Positions 1 through 12,208 of a stretch of DNA of 64,000 bases are shown here, one piece after another. The first letter of the stretch is position 1, and the number at the start of each line of letters is the position of its first letter. The translations under genes were made by a program, and so were the position numbers. The notes below the pieces were generated by a model, which was not told the origin of the DNA, did not search any database, and was given only the letters and a program-made list of their open reading frames with translations. Source of the DNA: Paragyromitra xinjiangensis (Eukaryota; Ascomycota; Pezizomycetes; Pezizales; Discinaceae); contig JBCAMK010000013.1 of the NCBI GenBank assembly GCA_038503065.1, positions 434,001 to 498,000 on the forward strand, in the 5' to 3' direction.

Positions 1-678
1 AGCCTTGAAGCACTCCCTTTGACATCCTTTCTTCTTCTCCGCCAGTTTCCACGCCGCCGGATCCAGTAGCACAACCACAAGCCCATCCACAGCACCTCCT
101 CCAAGTCCCACAAACACACCTACCATCTCTTTCACCTTCCCTTCAGCCAATAGGTCCGCCATGTACTCCCTCCCTCCACTCGACGTTTTCAAGACCCCAC
201 CAACCACCTCACCCCCTTCTGGAAATGGTATAGTCTTTGCATGTGCGAGAAGCAACTCGAGACATTCTGAGGCTGTTGACGTTTGAAGACTCAAATTAGG
301 ATCCTTCAATGCTCGTAATGCCTCTTTCCCTGCATCGACAGCTGCCGTTGAGCCAGAAGTGGTAGAGGACTCAACAACAAGCTTTTGGCACAGCCGTGAA
401 ATAGGCGGGATATTCTGGTCCTTTTGAAAGTCGTGGAATGCGCGAAGAACAATTTCATTCCTCGGAGCTAAAGAGAGAGCTTCGCGGAGCGAGCGAATGG
501 CATCCTATTCGTCCCAATCTGTAAGCTTATGTCGAATCAAACGTAAGCAGCGAGCATGGAAGGAGGGGTATGAGGGGTAAATGTTTACATCGTGACGGCC
601 AGCTTTGAGATACTCCAAGGATTTCGTGGCGAGATTTGAGGCTCGAGTTTCGTGCTTGTCACTTGTATCTAACGACAT
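1..678 (-). CDS. TPR/armadillo-like protein, 5' part only (UNC-45/She4/Cro1-like, tentative)
   Basis: Partial gene running off the left edge. Exon 1 is 678-589 (ATG at 678); the intron 588-505 ends in AATAG; exon 2 is 504 to beyond 1. The phase is zero at the junction, and the joined frame stays open to the edge (about 198 residues visible). The N-terminus resembles one TPR-type helix pair: LATKSLEYLKAGRHD joined to DAIRSLREALSLAPRN, the usual 'AIxxLxxALxLAPxN' pattern. After that come leucine-rich helices (LRALKDPNLSLQTSTASECLELLLAH), as in armadillo-like proteins. The small TPR start followed by an alpha-helical repeat body suggests a myosin chaperone of the UNC-45/She4/Cro1 group. That is inference only, because the diagnostic UCS domain would lie outside the window. 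Gene existence is well supported; the name is weak. Confidence 0.6.
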
Positions 679-1259
679 AATTTCGTGATAAGGTAACTTT
701 AAGCTTCAATGTCGTGAGGTTAAGGTTGAGGCTCAAGTGGGGGTGCACGGATCCCGCCGATGTGGGGTTAGGAACACAGAATATCACTCAGCCCAGTCGC
801 TGTCCGCAGGTGAAGTAAGTACATGCATACATGTACCACAAGAATACATGTAGTCTAATTTTAAGGGCCATGTCCCCAACCTTGCTGAATAATTCCTATG
901 CACCTTTTATGACCTTTTAAACCACCGTATTCTACTTCAGGAGCGAAAAAATCATTAGTCCACATATCCGCGTCAATCAATTTCACCATCCACCGCCATC
1001 GAGTCATCCAACATAATAACACCAAAAGACAAAATGCAGGAAATTTATATAGTACAAAAGCTAAAAACAAAAAGAAAGGCAAAAGATAATTTTTTTTCCT
1101 TATAATTCCAGACCAAATTATACCCAATTCATCACTCCATCAGACACCCACAGACCATAAAGTACGCCTACTAGATAAGTAAATTCGACAATCATTAACA
1201 CCCCATACACCAGTTTAATAGCAAACAAAAATTTTAGCTCAACGCGAAATCTGTATCTT
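679..1259. other. Intergenic, tail-to-head minus-strand genes
   Basis: This is the promoter of the left-edge gene plus the 3' flank of the next gene. An 88-codon minus-strand frame (1127-861) is hydrophobic but has no splice or homology support. Nothing else is seen. Confidence 0.5.
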
Positions 1260-2721
1260 TCAACACCCACTGTTCACCCCTAGTGGCAAAGATTCGGTAG
1301 AATCTCCTGGAATCTCCTTGATTATAGGAGGTGTTGCAGAGGAATTAGGCATGATAATAATCATACTAGGGATTTCTGGCGACTCCTTCTCTTTCCTAAC
1401 GGGGCTAGGGGTACGGTGAACAGGAGTTGAGGCACGAGGATGGGGGAGTGTGCCCATGACCATATCTTGCTGTTCCCTCGTAGGAGAAGGTATATGGGGA
1501 AGTGAATTCATAGCCATATCTTGCTCTTCCTGATTCAATGCCGATTGTTGTGTATAGCTTTGCAGTGATGGTAGAGGTGGCAGAGGTGGCTCGAAAAATC
1601 TAGAGGGCTCGACATGAAGAATTGAAGATGCACGGGTTGAAGGGAGGGTCTCGGGGAGCGGAATTGTGGAGGGATTCACATTCTTTGCGGAGTTTGAAGA
1701 ATCCTGAAGAGTCAAATCAGCAATTGGCTCGCAAACTCTATGATATTAGGGGCAAGCTCACCAAATCATCCATAGTTAGTCCCCTTTGCACCGCCAACCT
1801 CCTCGCTGCTTCCCGCTTCATCTCTACTTCGGCTTCCTCTGCAATTCTCGCTTCTTCTTCTTCTCTCCTCAAAATCTCATCTTCCACTGGTCCCTTCCTC
1901 GGACCAATAGTGGCATCTGACCCTTCATCATCATCCCTCCTTCTCAGAATTAAAAAACCATCACCTTCCCCATCACTCCCCCTCAAGAACACGTCATCCC
2001 CAATTGGTATTGCGTCATCATCATCTTCACTTGGCCACAAATCCCCTCTGCTTCTCAGGCTTCCGCCAATGCTGTCGCCTGATGAATTAGTTGTGCTTCT
2101 CTGCCGGCTCATACCAGTGTCATCAATTGCATCATCGTTTTCACCCTCGTGAACGACGGCAAGACCCGTGCCGCGCTGGGGGTGTTCCTGCAGATTGGCA
2201 GCACTAGGTTTGTAGCGGAGACCCTTACCGCGGAAAGGTGCGAAGCGGGCGAGGAAGCCGAACATGCTAGTTCTGGGTATGACAGTGGGGTCTTGCTCAT
2301 GCTGAACGGCGCTCTTCCGCTTCCCAACTGCTGCGCTACCACCTATGCCTCCTGTCCCACTGCTTGAGCCTGACGCACCATAATACATTCTGTTCCCAGC
2401 CCCGCTATACCCACCGCCTCCACCTGCGAGAAGCCGGTCCAGTTCGTCATTTCCCCATCCCAGAAATCCGCCGGAAGAACCGCCCAGACGCGAGTCTTCA
2501 TCCGAGTCATCGTAGTCGTAAAAACCAAACGGGTACTCACTGTGGCCTGAGGTTCCCCGAGACTGGCGTTCATGACTGCAGCATTGAGAAAGTGAGGCGA
2601 GACAGGGATCAAGGTAGGACTTAGTAAAGGTGAAGCAGCTTGTGAGGGCGTTGTCGGAGGCAGACTCGAGGGAGGTGGAGATACGATTGAGGGATTGGCG
2701 AATGCGGGGGTCGGTGCGCAT
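1260..2721 (-). CDS. Conserved fungal protein of unknown function, Gly/Ser- and Asp-rich
   Basis: Two exons, 2721-1762 and 1703-1260, with a 58-nt intron (GTGAGC donor, TCTTCAG acceptor) in phase 0. The product is 467 residues. The first ~50 residues (basic start, then SASDNALTSCFTFTKSYLDP) are cysteine-containing and look like the conserved core. I recall similar N-termini in uncharacterised Pezizomycotina proteins that also carry the following 'LLGWGNDELDRLLAG' block near residues 85-100. Further on are an acidic low-complexity stretch, a predicted coiled coil around residues 285-310 (EEEEARIAEEAEVEMKREAA), and a Pro/Ser-rich tail. There is no signal peptide or membrane segment. The start at 2721 is the first ATG of an open frame and fits the conserved N-terminus. 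The function is not known and none is proposed. Confidence 0.85.
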
Positions 2722-5700
2722 CGTGGTTGGGGGTTAAGGGGGGTGCCGCCTTTATCTTTGTGCTGTTGAGAAATGATTGTGTATGTAGCTCAAAAAGCGT
2801 ATGATGTAGGTGTACGTAGCTATACGCCGTATGCTGGTGTATGTAGTCTAATCTAAGGAAATAGGAAGCGGCTAAGGCGCGGCGCGGTCCGTTCCGCAAG
2901 CGTAGTGCTGGTAGGTGGGAATTCACACCAGCTCTGATGTAATTTGTACTCGGGTGCTGTGTTTTTTTCCTTTATCGCAGAGGATTCCAGCCCTAATGCG
3001 AATAAACGTAGGTAACGGAACGGCAAGTCGATGTTGAGATGACCGACCGACCGATTGCAAAGCTATGCTTTGACTGCGATTCGACAACAGCGTAGAAGGC
3101 TGAGAAGGTGTTTGATTCAGTCACAACAGCAACAACAATCAAGAATTCAGAAGGACAGACTGTAGCTGGACGCGCCTGGAAACTACAACCACCGAACTGA
3201 GGTCCTCAGCTCTCCTGTTGAGACGACAACCACCACCAACAAGGCGTGGGTTAGGTGTGTGCAGGGTGTGTTACCCGGAGCTTAGAAGCAGGTTATTCTT
3301 TACTTAGAAACCCGCCGCCAGCCACATACCTGTTTCCCCGCATCTGTGGGAGATCCGTTTAGACGGAGTGCTTAGAAGCGCTGCCTGCTTAAAAACGTCA
3401 TATCACAGCCTTAAGCATGCAGGATTTCAGCTCCAGATAAGCGTGGAGTGCGTACAGCGCGCCTTTTTTTTCTCTAATTCATCTTCCTCGTTACCAGGCT
3501 CCGGAACAATTTCGTGGATGCGCGAGATTGAATTAGCTCGGATTTTGGGAATTTTTTTCTACTACGAAATACCGGTTTACAATTTCGACGTTATCGGTAC
3601 TCGTATCCATACGCATGTAGGTAGTTGACAAGCACATACATAAAGTACGTACCCTATCTCGACGTATGATGCAGTGTTGTGCGTGAAAACAGCTCCACCA
3701 GGGCGGTTACAGAATCTCCAGCCCCCCACATATCCCAGAGTTGGTTCGCGGAGAACCGTAAAACAACCAGAACCAGAGTTGGGCTATCTATGTATATGTA
3801 GGTACGGGACAGAAACTACCCCAACAACAACCACATCCATCCGATCTCGATAGAACCGTAGATCAAAACATTCTTATACCCACTTGTACCTACAGTTGCA
3901 CTAGCCCTCAAAAAGAAGGAGATGAGTGATTTCTCTTCGCTCGAGGGGAGAGTTGTACTTTACCGGTTACTGGAGAAATTGACGCTGCGTCTTTTATACC
4001 ATTCGTTGGCAGTTTCGTTAACCCCGGCTCCTTGGGAACATGCGTGTCGGGCAGATAAGGATCATGTAGCGTCACTCGCGCTATCTCTCCGAAGTCGCGG
4101 TACAACGACCCGAAAGGTGAGGAGAAAAGGATGTTACCTGGGAAACGCGAGCACGCAATCAATCCACATCTTCAAGAACTCTGGTTCCCTATCGCAGTCA
4201 CGGCATTTTACCATCCCGAGTCACAACTCAATTCTCGGGAGAAAAAAAGGGAGAACCAGTCATTTCCGCACGCCATCCTTGGGCTGATCATAACTTCTCA
4301 CTCCACTCCACTCCACCCCACCGCGCCATGTGATCAAAACAGACATGCCATCATAGTTTTCGGCCTCCGCTCCAAATATCAAACTGAACTACATCGTAAG
4401 CCGAAACCAGGTTAGCCATTCCACTGGTACAGTTCGATTCGCCGCCGCCCTTAGCAAATCACCGTCGCCAGAAATTATTAGTTTCACGGTCCAATTCACC
4501 TTGACCCAAAGCCATCCAAAGATCGCCCTCAAGCCGCATGCGCCGTCGCACGAACATCATCTTCCAGAACCTACCATAGATCTACCCACCTCACCTGCTT
4601 CAAGGGTCCATGGTCACCTGGATGGATTCCAGCTTGGGCCTCCATCTCGTCCTTCCAGAAGCTATTCGTTCGGAGGCTCCGTTAAAAAACTCCAAACCTA
4701 TATATAGCCTGTTTTGTTGTTCTCAGGCTCCCCAACGTCTCCGCCCCTCTCCTCCAAACGATCTTGAACCGGCGAGTGAGCTCCGAACTTCACGTGCTCC
4801 GCATCTGGCCCTTTCCCCGCAGCGTTTCTTCCTCTCCCCGCCAATGACAGTAACACACACAATACCTACATGCCCTAAGCTTACTCGCCAATGCCTACAT
4901 ATCTCGAAACGAAACGCTGGTTTCCAGGCCCGTTTTCTATCAATCCACCCCCGCTACTAGCAAGCAGTTGCCTCCGCGCAGCGCGCATGCAAACTCCCGG
5001 ACAAAACAAGCCCAACCCACGCGAGCGAACGAGCATAAGTCAAGTCGACCTGTCAAAAAAACCACAAAGGTCCCAAAATACTCACACCCCCCCCCCCCCA
5101 AACCGTGAATGCATCTCAAAACCGACCGGAAGGAAGAAGAAAAAAGAAAGTAATGAAGAAAAAGAAAAAGAAAAAGAAAAAGTAAAAAAAAGCATCCCGC
5201 AAAGCCGGCGAAGAGGGTAAATAAGAAAATAATAAAGCACAAGCAGCCCAGAAACTAGCGAGAGTCAATTCGGATACCTGCATTGCTTGCAGCAGCACCT
5301 TGTTTCCTTTTTCTGGGCTGTAGATTTTAGGTAGGTCCGGTCGCAAAAAAAAGAAGTGGGATTTTTCTTTTCTTTTACGTACATCCACATCAATTCTGTG
5401 AACCTGCTCGGCCATTTGGTGCATACATACCGGTTTCTGGGCAACGTATCGGCACCACTCTCCACCCCAGGGTGGTGGGTTCTGCATTCGAAAATAAAAA
5501 GCTTTTTCTTGGCCTGCATACGGGGGAAGAAGAAATCATGCAGGAAGAAAACCGCTAAATTAAAAGAAAATAATGCTAAACGGCATGAAAACGGAAGGCT
5601 GAAGAAAACAAAGCCAGTTCAATTCGAGAGGGTCACTGGCTTGGTCACGAAAGGTACTGCAGACTAGAAGTAGGGTATTCCAAGAGAGCAGACGAAAATA

Positions 5701-6398
5701 AAGAAAAAGAAACGCTAAAAAGAAACATCAGGGCGAAGAGACAGTTAGGGTACCGGGTTGTGGATAGGTCCATATTTAAAATACGCCATCCACTCGAAAC
5801 TCGACGACTACACCGGAATAACCACACAGAAGATGCAAACATGCCGTAAAATCATTGCTTTCATTTTTAATTTCAGGATCCCTTTTATCAACCTACATTA
5901 CAAAATACACATGCAAATGCAAGACCATGATACAGTCAAGGCCGTCGTGGGTTCTCCATTCATTAACTAAGTTATATAAAACTGTGCGAATGCCCCGAAC
6001 AGAAAAAGACAACCGAGACCGAGCAGTGACCGCCAGTGAGATAGCAATAGAACACCCGAGAAAAAAATACCGTAGAAAATGATAATCAAACACAGACGGC
6101 AAAAGGAAGAAGCATAAAACGTACAGTGGGAAATGGGTAAGGGTTGAGGAATGGGAAGGGCAAATGGGAATTGGGTGGTCGAGATGAAAGAGAAGCATCC
6201 CATTTTGGGAGAGACAAACATGATATTCAGAAGCAGGGATACATTTCGGATGACGTATGGTAGTATTTGAGATCGGAATTTAGAGCAGTGGTGTCAATCT
6301 TGAGTAATATATGCAAGCATCTACTGAAACTTGCAGCTAACTTAAATCTTGGCATGTAGCAGATAAGCTATGCCGTCGGGTGTGTAATCATTTTATGA
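2722..6398. other. Long non-coding stretch (3.7 kb) between two minus-strand genes
   Basis: No exon chain with consistent splicing was found on either strand. The segment from about 5,500 to 6,398 is A-rich on the plus strand and is probably the U-rich 3' UTR/terminator region of the CK2 alpha gene. The segment at 2,722-3,300 is the promoter of the conserved fungal gene. In between lie a poly-C run (about 5087-5100) and an A/G-rich AAAAAG repeat (about 5158-5190). The open frames at 3922-4287 and 4501-4960 look like chance. Confidence 0.5.
5087..5190. repeat. Poly-C run followed by an AAAAAG-type purine microsatellite
   Basis: A run of about 13 C residues lies near 5087-5100. It is followed by about four tandem GAAAAA units and further A/G-only sequence to about 5190. 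This is simple-sequence DNA. The long frames crossing it (one minus-strand frame is almost all Phe/Leu) are artefacts of the repeat. Confidence 0.8.
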
Positions 6399-7960
6399 TT
6401 ACGAGTGTGAGGCAGAGGAAGCATGGTTTTGCTGTAGGGCAGCTCTTCGAACAGGCTCGAAATATGGGTGGGCCATGGCCTCTTTGGCTGTCAATCGTTC
6501 CTAAACCACCACCATCCATAATTAGCATACCGCTAGTATAAAATCGTGGATGACAAGGGCATCCCATACCTGATGATCATATCTCAAAAGCTTGTCCAAG
6601 AAGTCTAGCGCATCGTTGCTGACGAATCTTTGGTTCTCTGCATTGACAAACTGATGCCAGTTCTTCTTGGGGAATCGCCCTAGAATATCATCGTATTGGG
6701 CATCGAGCTCAATATCGTATTTATCAAGGTAATCGAAGAGTTCCTCAGTTCCTAGAACCTTGGCGATTTTGACGAGCTGGTCTGAGTTGGAGTTCCCGTG
6801 GAAGAATGGCTCTTTCCGAAAAATCATAGATGCGAACATAGCCCCAAGAGACCAAAGGTCAAGCGAATAATCGTATTCCTGATAATCGACAAGTAGTTCA
6901 GGACCTTTGAAGTAGCGAGACGCAACACGGACGTTGTACTCGGTTCCGGCGTGATAGAATTCAGCTAGACCCCAATCGATCAATCGAAGCTATACGATGG
7001 TTAATCCGGTTCTGGCCTTAGTGCCAGTGTGCAGAATCGGCGGAGCTTACCTTTCGCTTTTCATGATCGATCATCACGTTATGTGGCTTGACGTCCCTGT
7101 GCATTATACCTTTACTATGACAGAAATCCAGAGCCTGCCAATCCCATGTCAGCAACTGAAACCTTCATCAGATCCATCATCCGGAACACCAACTTTAAGC
7201 AACTCAAAAATATAATATCGCACGTCATAGTCCTGGAACTTAGGGTACAAGCTGCGGAAGTCGGTATTGTTGATGTACTCGAAAATTAATGATGGAGTTT
7301 TGCTCTTCACGCCAACCCAAATGTCAGATGTCTCTGTGGAACAGCTAAAACCAACACCTTGAAAATGGACAACATACCTGAGGATCTCTGACAACATCCA
7401 GCAAAGCAACAATATTGGGCCCACCAGAAAGGTTTTGCAGAATCTTGATCTCTCTCTTTATTTTCTTCTTTTTGACAGGTTTCAGAACCTTGATTACACA
7501 TTTCTGGTAGTTTGTGATGTTGATTCCCTCAAAAACTTCCGAGTATTTTCCACGCCCTATCCAGGATCAAATCAGAATAAGTCCAAGGTATATCATCGGG
7601 CCCAAGCGCAGCCGACGCGATGATGCTCAAATGCGATTTTTTTTTTTTCTTTTGATGACGAACCTATCTTACGTACAACCTCGTAGTTTTCAAGAACGCC
7701 CCACTGAATGTTCACTGAATCGTAGTCCCAGTATGATCTAGGCATATGCTGGTTGACCTGTGGATCATGCCAAAAAGTTCACGGATTAGCACATCTTCGG
7801 GTGGGGAAGGGAGGGAGTTTCCCCGCCTCCCTGGCAGCAAAAAAATCACGGCCACCGACCCATCCAAAACTTTTGAGCGTTGAAAATCAAGAGAATTGAA
7901 GGGTTGATGTCGAAGGGATAAGGGAACAAGGGAAGGTACATCGGCGTATACACGAGCCAT
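6399..7960 (-). CDS. CKA1: Casein kinase II catalytic subunit alpha
   Basis: Serine/threonine kinase CK2 alpha, an acidophilic, constitutively active kinase that pairs with beta subunits in nucleus and cytosol. Seven exons: 7960-7940, 7757-7664, 7556-7378, 7304-7194, 7134-7051, 6989-6570, 6500-6399. They join in frame to 336 residues, the usual size. Visible landmarks are the MARVYAD start, Gly-loop GRGKYSEV (39-46), the CVIK lysine (K61), the basic [10 protein letters not shown] patch, HRDVKPHN with catalytic D149, and DWG in place of DFG (D168), a CK2 hallmark. The segment from [12 protein letters not shown] to DLWSLG is also present. The first exon is only 21 nt. The donor of intron 2 (GTTCGT) is weak, but family conservation (VRKIG|RGK) fixes it. 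The 3' flank is A-rich on the plus strand; upstream lies a pyrimidine-rich leader. Identity is certain. Confidence 0.97.
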
Positions 7961-10208
7961 TGTTTTGGCTTTGATGGAACTTCGAACAGGAACGTTGGGT
8001 ATGATGGAAGCGAAGAGTAGGAGGAGGAGACTGAAAGTATTTGAGCGAGCGATGGTAACGGTTGTTGCGATGTTGTTGGCGGTGGTGGTCGTGGAGGAAG
8101 GTTAAGTGTGAGCAAGAGAGAGTGTGTGTTAAGTAAGAGTGTAGATAGACGTATGCAAGTGTATTGACAAGGCTGCTACCGGCCGATGGCTTCTGCTTTT
8201 GGCTGTGGCACAACTATCGTGCTGCTGTTGGTGATTTTGCAGCACTTGCTCGCCTGTTGACTTGACCAAGAGGGGGAGGGGAGGGGGGGGTTACGAGTGG
8301 GGTGGGGGACGGAGGGGAGCCTGTAGAGCAGTTGGCCTGCCGACAAGGAACGCGATGGTGTACCCAACGAACACACACAGAGTCACAAATTATTGATAGA
8401 CCAACCAGTAAGCAGGCGTGGGAGATGGGAGTGTGGGAGGAGGAGGCGCGAGACTGTGGGCAGACGCAGGTGGTGGGGTGGCAGTTGGCTGGGACAACAG
8501 CGAGCCGGATTAGATGCGACTCTTTTTGCTCGTCTCTGTGCTCCTCCGCTCAACTGCGCTTCGTGCGGTTCGTTTGCAAACAATACACGACACGTTCCTA
8601 ATTCCCGCTATCGCTCTCGTTCTCTTCGCCGTCTCCGTCACCGACGCCCTAGAGTCTGGTTGTCGTTCCGGAAACCACATTCCGTCAGCGACAGGCCATA
8701 TCGCGAGGAGATGCCGAAATTATGGTTGCGGCCTTCGGAAGACATTCTCCAGCAATCCCGTTGCCTCTCTACCTCCGAGATTTTGTTCCTGCGGGTTGCC
8801 GCTAGACGGCGATAAACACCCCTTCACACTTCTTCGGTCACGCCAATCACTTCGTTGCCGATGTCCGTGCGCGGGCCTGCGGTCACGACTCGCCCGCATT
8901 TTGGGCCGGACCCGCGGGGAAGGCACGGCATCATACATAAACCTTGCAATTGACGCAAGAACAACGAGATTTTTGGTCCAATTTTGAAGTTCAAGGAGCC
9001 TCACGTCGATATATCAGCCTGTCCACCAGCAACCGGGAAATTCTGGGACGAATTTTTGGTTATCGCTGCTAACTGCTCAGGATTGCCATTCTACTTTGCT
9101 GATCCAGCCACGACACACAAGCTACGAAATTCAAAGCCATAATGGATTCAATTGCCACGGCTCCTTGACTGATCTTTCTGGATACGGCCCAACTCCCTTT
9201 GTCAGCCTTTCTCAGTTCTGTCTCGAATTCACATGCTCCCAAGATGTGACTGCGACAATAGAATATGCCGCAAACGATGAGTTTGACTCATCGGATCCTA
9301 AAGCCAATGGAATGATTTCGGGTTGAAGTGCCAGTATTTTGTACAGAATTCCACCTATATCCGACCCTATAGTCGTGACCCCTTAGCTATCGACCTATTC
9401 GGTATGGTCTCTGTCAAACAGGGTCTGCAGACTTTTCGGATCTTATGACGGACACTTTATTCCTGTTTCTATCAACTTTAGGAGGCTAACGTAAAAGACC
9501 ATGTTGCTCGAATCAAATCTTTGAATTCTGTAGGAGCCCTAAAAAGACTGGGAAAACCCCGATAGGTTCAAGTAAGCATGTCGTATGTAGTACATAATTC
9601 ACAACCACTAAAGTGGGATATTGCTACCATGACTGCTTTCCATTTCGGCTGTCCTGCATGTTTTTAATAACCTGTATCTCCGGTTTGTTCTAGCTGCTCG
9701 GGGGCTGGTCTCGAAGTCCATTCCTCGGGTGGACATCGTTTTAATCAAAAACTAAACACTAATCCCGGGTTCCTCTGGAGATTTACCGGAGATGAAACGA
9801 TAGGCCACTCCAGACAGAAGAATAAAAACCTTCGCCAATCTGTAATTGTAACCGAAACCACGATCATGTTGGTGGAGCTAACTGAGGCACTTCTTCAAGG
9901 ACCGGGCTGGCTCGTTTGAAAACTGTCGTGTCAAACAACGACTTGACTGAGAGATTCGGGTACGTTGTTGCGGGGTACTGCGGTAGATCAGCAGCGTCGT
10001 ATGCTCCGTCTCAAGATTAAGTAGAAAGGAAGAAGAGGAAGTCGAGGAAGAGAACCAGGAAGTGAGTGGGGGACAGCGAACGATAAGCTTCCTTGGCAAC
10101 CGCCCCTTTGGTGCTGAAATGCACTAGAATGCCGCCCTGCCCGCGCCTCAAGCCCAATCCATCATTCTACATTCGCATTCACGGATCCGCTCAACATAGC
10201 AGGCTGCT
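7961..10208. other. Divergent intergenic region between CKA1 and RPP1
   Basis: 2.2 kb without a convincing gene. The CKA1 side (about 7,961-8,300) is C/T-rich on the coding (minus) strand, as in a fungal 5' leader, including a G-run on the plus strand at about 8,271-8,290. Overlapping frames at 8,302-9,004 lie in several phases on both strands and show no splicing or family pattern. A perfect 7-bp inverted repeat with a 3-nt spacer lies at 9276-9292. Otherwise nothing is recognised. Confidence 0.5.
9276..9292. repeat. Short palindrome with TGAGT/ACTCA half-sites
   Basis: GATGAGT, TTG, ACTCATC: two perfect 7-nt arms around 3 nt. The arms resemble bZIP half-sites spaced apart. It lies about 0.9 kb upstream of RPP1 and 1.3 kb upstream of CKA1, so any regulatory role is speculative. 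Confidence 0.35.
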
Positions 10209-11330
10209 ATGTTTCACGACCTAAACATCCCTTGGACTCCGACATCACCAGACCTGCCACGGACGGTGGCTTTTCTGGACGAGCGCAAGTTCTCCCTCCC
10301 GATTCATGGTTTCCCAGACAGCACCCCACGCCCCAGATGCTGATAGGCAATGTAGTAGGATACAATATCATAGCCCTCAATCATACCATCTCCGGAAAGC
10401 TTCCTGCAAACCACGTACGTCCCTCCACCCCCGAAAGACCAAGTGTAACTGGCCTGCTGATTCACGTACTCTAGACAAATCCCATTACACCTGATCCATT
10501 CCCGCAACACCCAAACCTGAAGGTCCTCCGCCGAGTAACAGTAATTCTCGATGACCCATCACAAAACCATTATCTCTCGTCATTAACAAACCATTATGAT
10601 ATCGTTGCCCTACGCCCCACCACTGAAAAATTGTTGCTTCAAGCATGCTCTTCTCTCGAATGCGATCTCATATCCGTCGATTTATCACAACGACTGCCGT
10701 ACAACTTCAAACACAAGATTGTAGGAACTGCACTGCAACGCGGCATCTTCTTGGAAATTAGTTATTCAGCGAGTATAAACGATGTCGGTGCCCGACGGAA
10801 TTTGATACAAAATGCTGCGTCTCTCATAAGGGCGGCCAGAGGAAGGGGTATCGTAATCAGCAGTGAGGCTAAGAAAGCAGTGGGTGTTCGCGCACCTTTC
10901 GATGTTATAAATTTATCGACTTTGTGGGGATTAAGCCAGGAAAAAGGAAGAGAAGCCGTGGGTGGTCTGAGTAGGACCGTAGTGGTATCTTGCCCTCGTT
11001 CTGTTGCGTGCATTCGGAATTTTCCAACTCTCATAAGGATATTCCTAACAGGAGAAACAGATACAGGCCGAGATGAAACGACGATCATTCAAAGGGGTTA
11101 TAGACATTATCGACAACGGAGCTCCGCTTCAAAGTGACAATAACCATAGCAACAAAAACAAGAGGAAAGCAGATGATGGAAGCGGGGAAAGGAAAGGAGA
11201 GAAAGGAAAGGGTAAAGCGGGAAAAGGGCAGGGGAAACAGAACAAAAACCAAAACGGAGGGCAGCCAGGACAACAACTTTCAAAGAAAGCGAGAAAGGCT
11301 GCTGCTCGCGCGGCCGCTGGGGCCCCATAG
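10209..11330 (+). CDS. RPP1: RNase P/MRP protein subunit Rpp1 (Rpp30 family)
   Basis: Protein subunit of nuclear RNase P and RNase MRP, acting in tRNA 5' maturation and rRNA processing. Exons 10209-10284, 10347-10414, 10475-10984, 11067-11330 give 305 residues. Family signs are MFHDLNIPW at the start, VGYNIIALNHTISGKLP (about 27-43), DIVALRPTTEKLLLQACSSLECDLISVD in the TIM-barrel-like core, FEISYS-type LEISYSASI, and RRSFKGVIDII. The C-terminus is a Lys/Gly-rich tail (from about residue 245), common in Rpp1. The first intron has a GC donor: C then GCAAGT, ending in GATAG. Only this splice keeps the conserved 'FLDERNVVGYN' frame; the single GT alternative would leave a 28-nt intron. Co-oriented with the taspase-like gene downstream. 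Confidence 0.95.
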
Positions 11331-12208
11331 TGATCAGTGACATTACTCCAAATAGCGTCACCAATACCTGTGTAGAGCATATGGCTGTGGGTATACCTGA
11401 CATATATGTATATACCAGAGGTGCATGGAATCTGTAGCGGTTTCTGCAATGCACCCCAAAGCCGATATCCAGGCGTTGGCACGAGTAGGCTTTTGGCTGA
11501 AAGTCACCACACTAATAAAATACCTAATTGACTCGCCGGTTGCTTGCCGGTTACTGCATTGTTCCGACCGCATCCAATACGGGCAAGCCATCTCACTTCA
11601 GACCCTTACCTTCTTATCGGTGCCTGACGCTTATGCCCAGCGCCTTAACCGAATTCCTAAAAATGTGACCTCATCATGATGTAAGAATGGCACTTGCTTT
11701 GAAAAGCACTGACACATGCACTTTAAGCCGATAACCATAGCAAATTTTTGGCTTTCTGCCCATGGTCCTGGAACTTCAAGGCACCTGCACGTGTGGGTAG
11801 ATCACTCAAGTGACAGACTTGGCAAAAGGTACATCTCGCTTACTAGCCTAGCCGCAGAATCCTCATTTGAGCCGCAAAGAAACAATGCAGCTCACGATGC
11901 ACAGCTGCAGCTTCGACTAGTAACCGTTTATGACCCCAGCCCCACGGTGCTGGGGAAAATTGCTTCTTTCTAACCCCTCACTCATCCCGTTTTCTCTGGC
12001 ACCCCTTCCTCCTCCTTCTACCCTCTACCTTTCCACCACCTTCTTTCCTATCTTCTCCCACTTCTCCTTCACCTCTTGTCCTTCTCTTGCATTCCATATC
12101 AGTATCGTGGTCTGACTCGTCCATCTGCTGCCGCTGCCGCTCCCTTTTCTTATTGCTTCCCCACTTATTTTTGTCTCTTGCTCTTCTTGTACGAATTAGA
12201 TAAACGAA
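11331..12208. other. Intergenic, with C/T-rich promoter
   Basis: 3' flank of RPP1 and promoter of the taspase-like gene. From about 11,970 to 12,180 the plus strand is strongly pyrimidine-rich (CTCC and TTCT runs), the usual core-promoter texture of this genome just before an ATG. No gene seen. Confidence 0.55.

Noticed and set aside
3908..4440. Opposed 84-121-codon frames
   Set aside because: No start context, introns or recognisable motifs on either strand.
5116..5487. 123-codon minus-strand frame with long Phe runs
   Set aside because: It crosses the AAAAAG microsatellite; composition explains it.
8302..9004. Several overlapping 90-157-codon frames on both strands upstream of CKA1
   Set aside because: GC-rich leader sequence with few stops in all phases; no splice or homology evidence.
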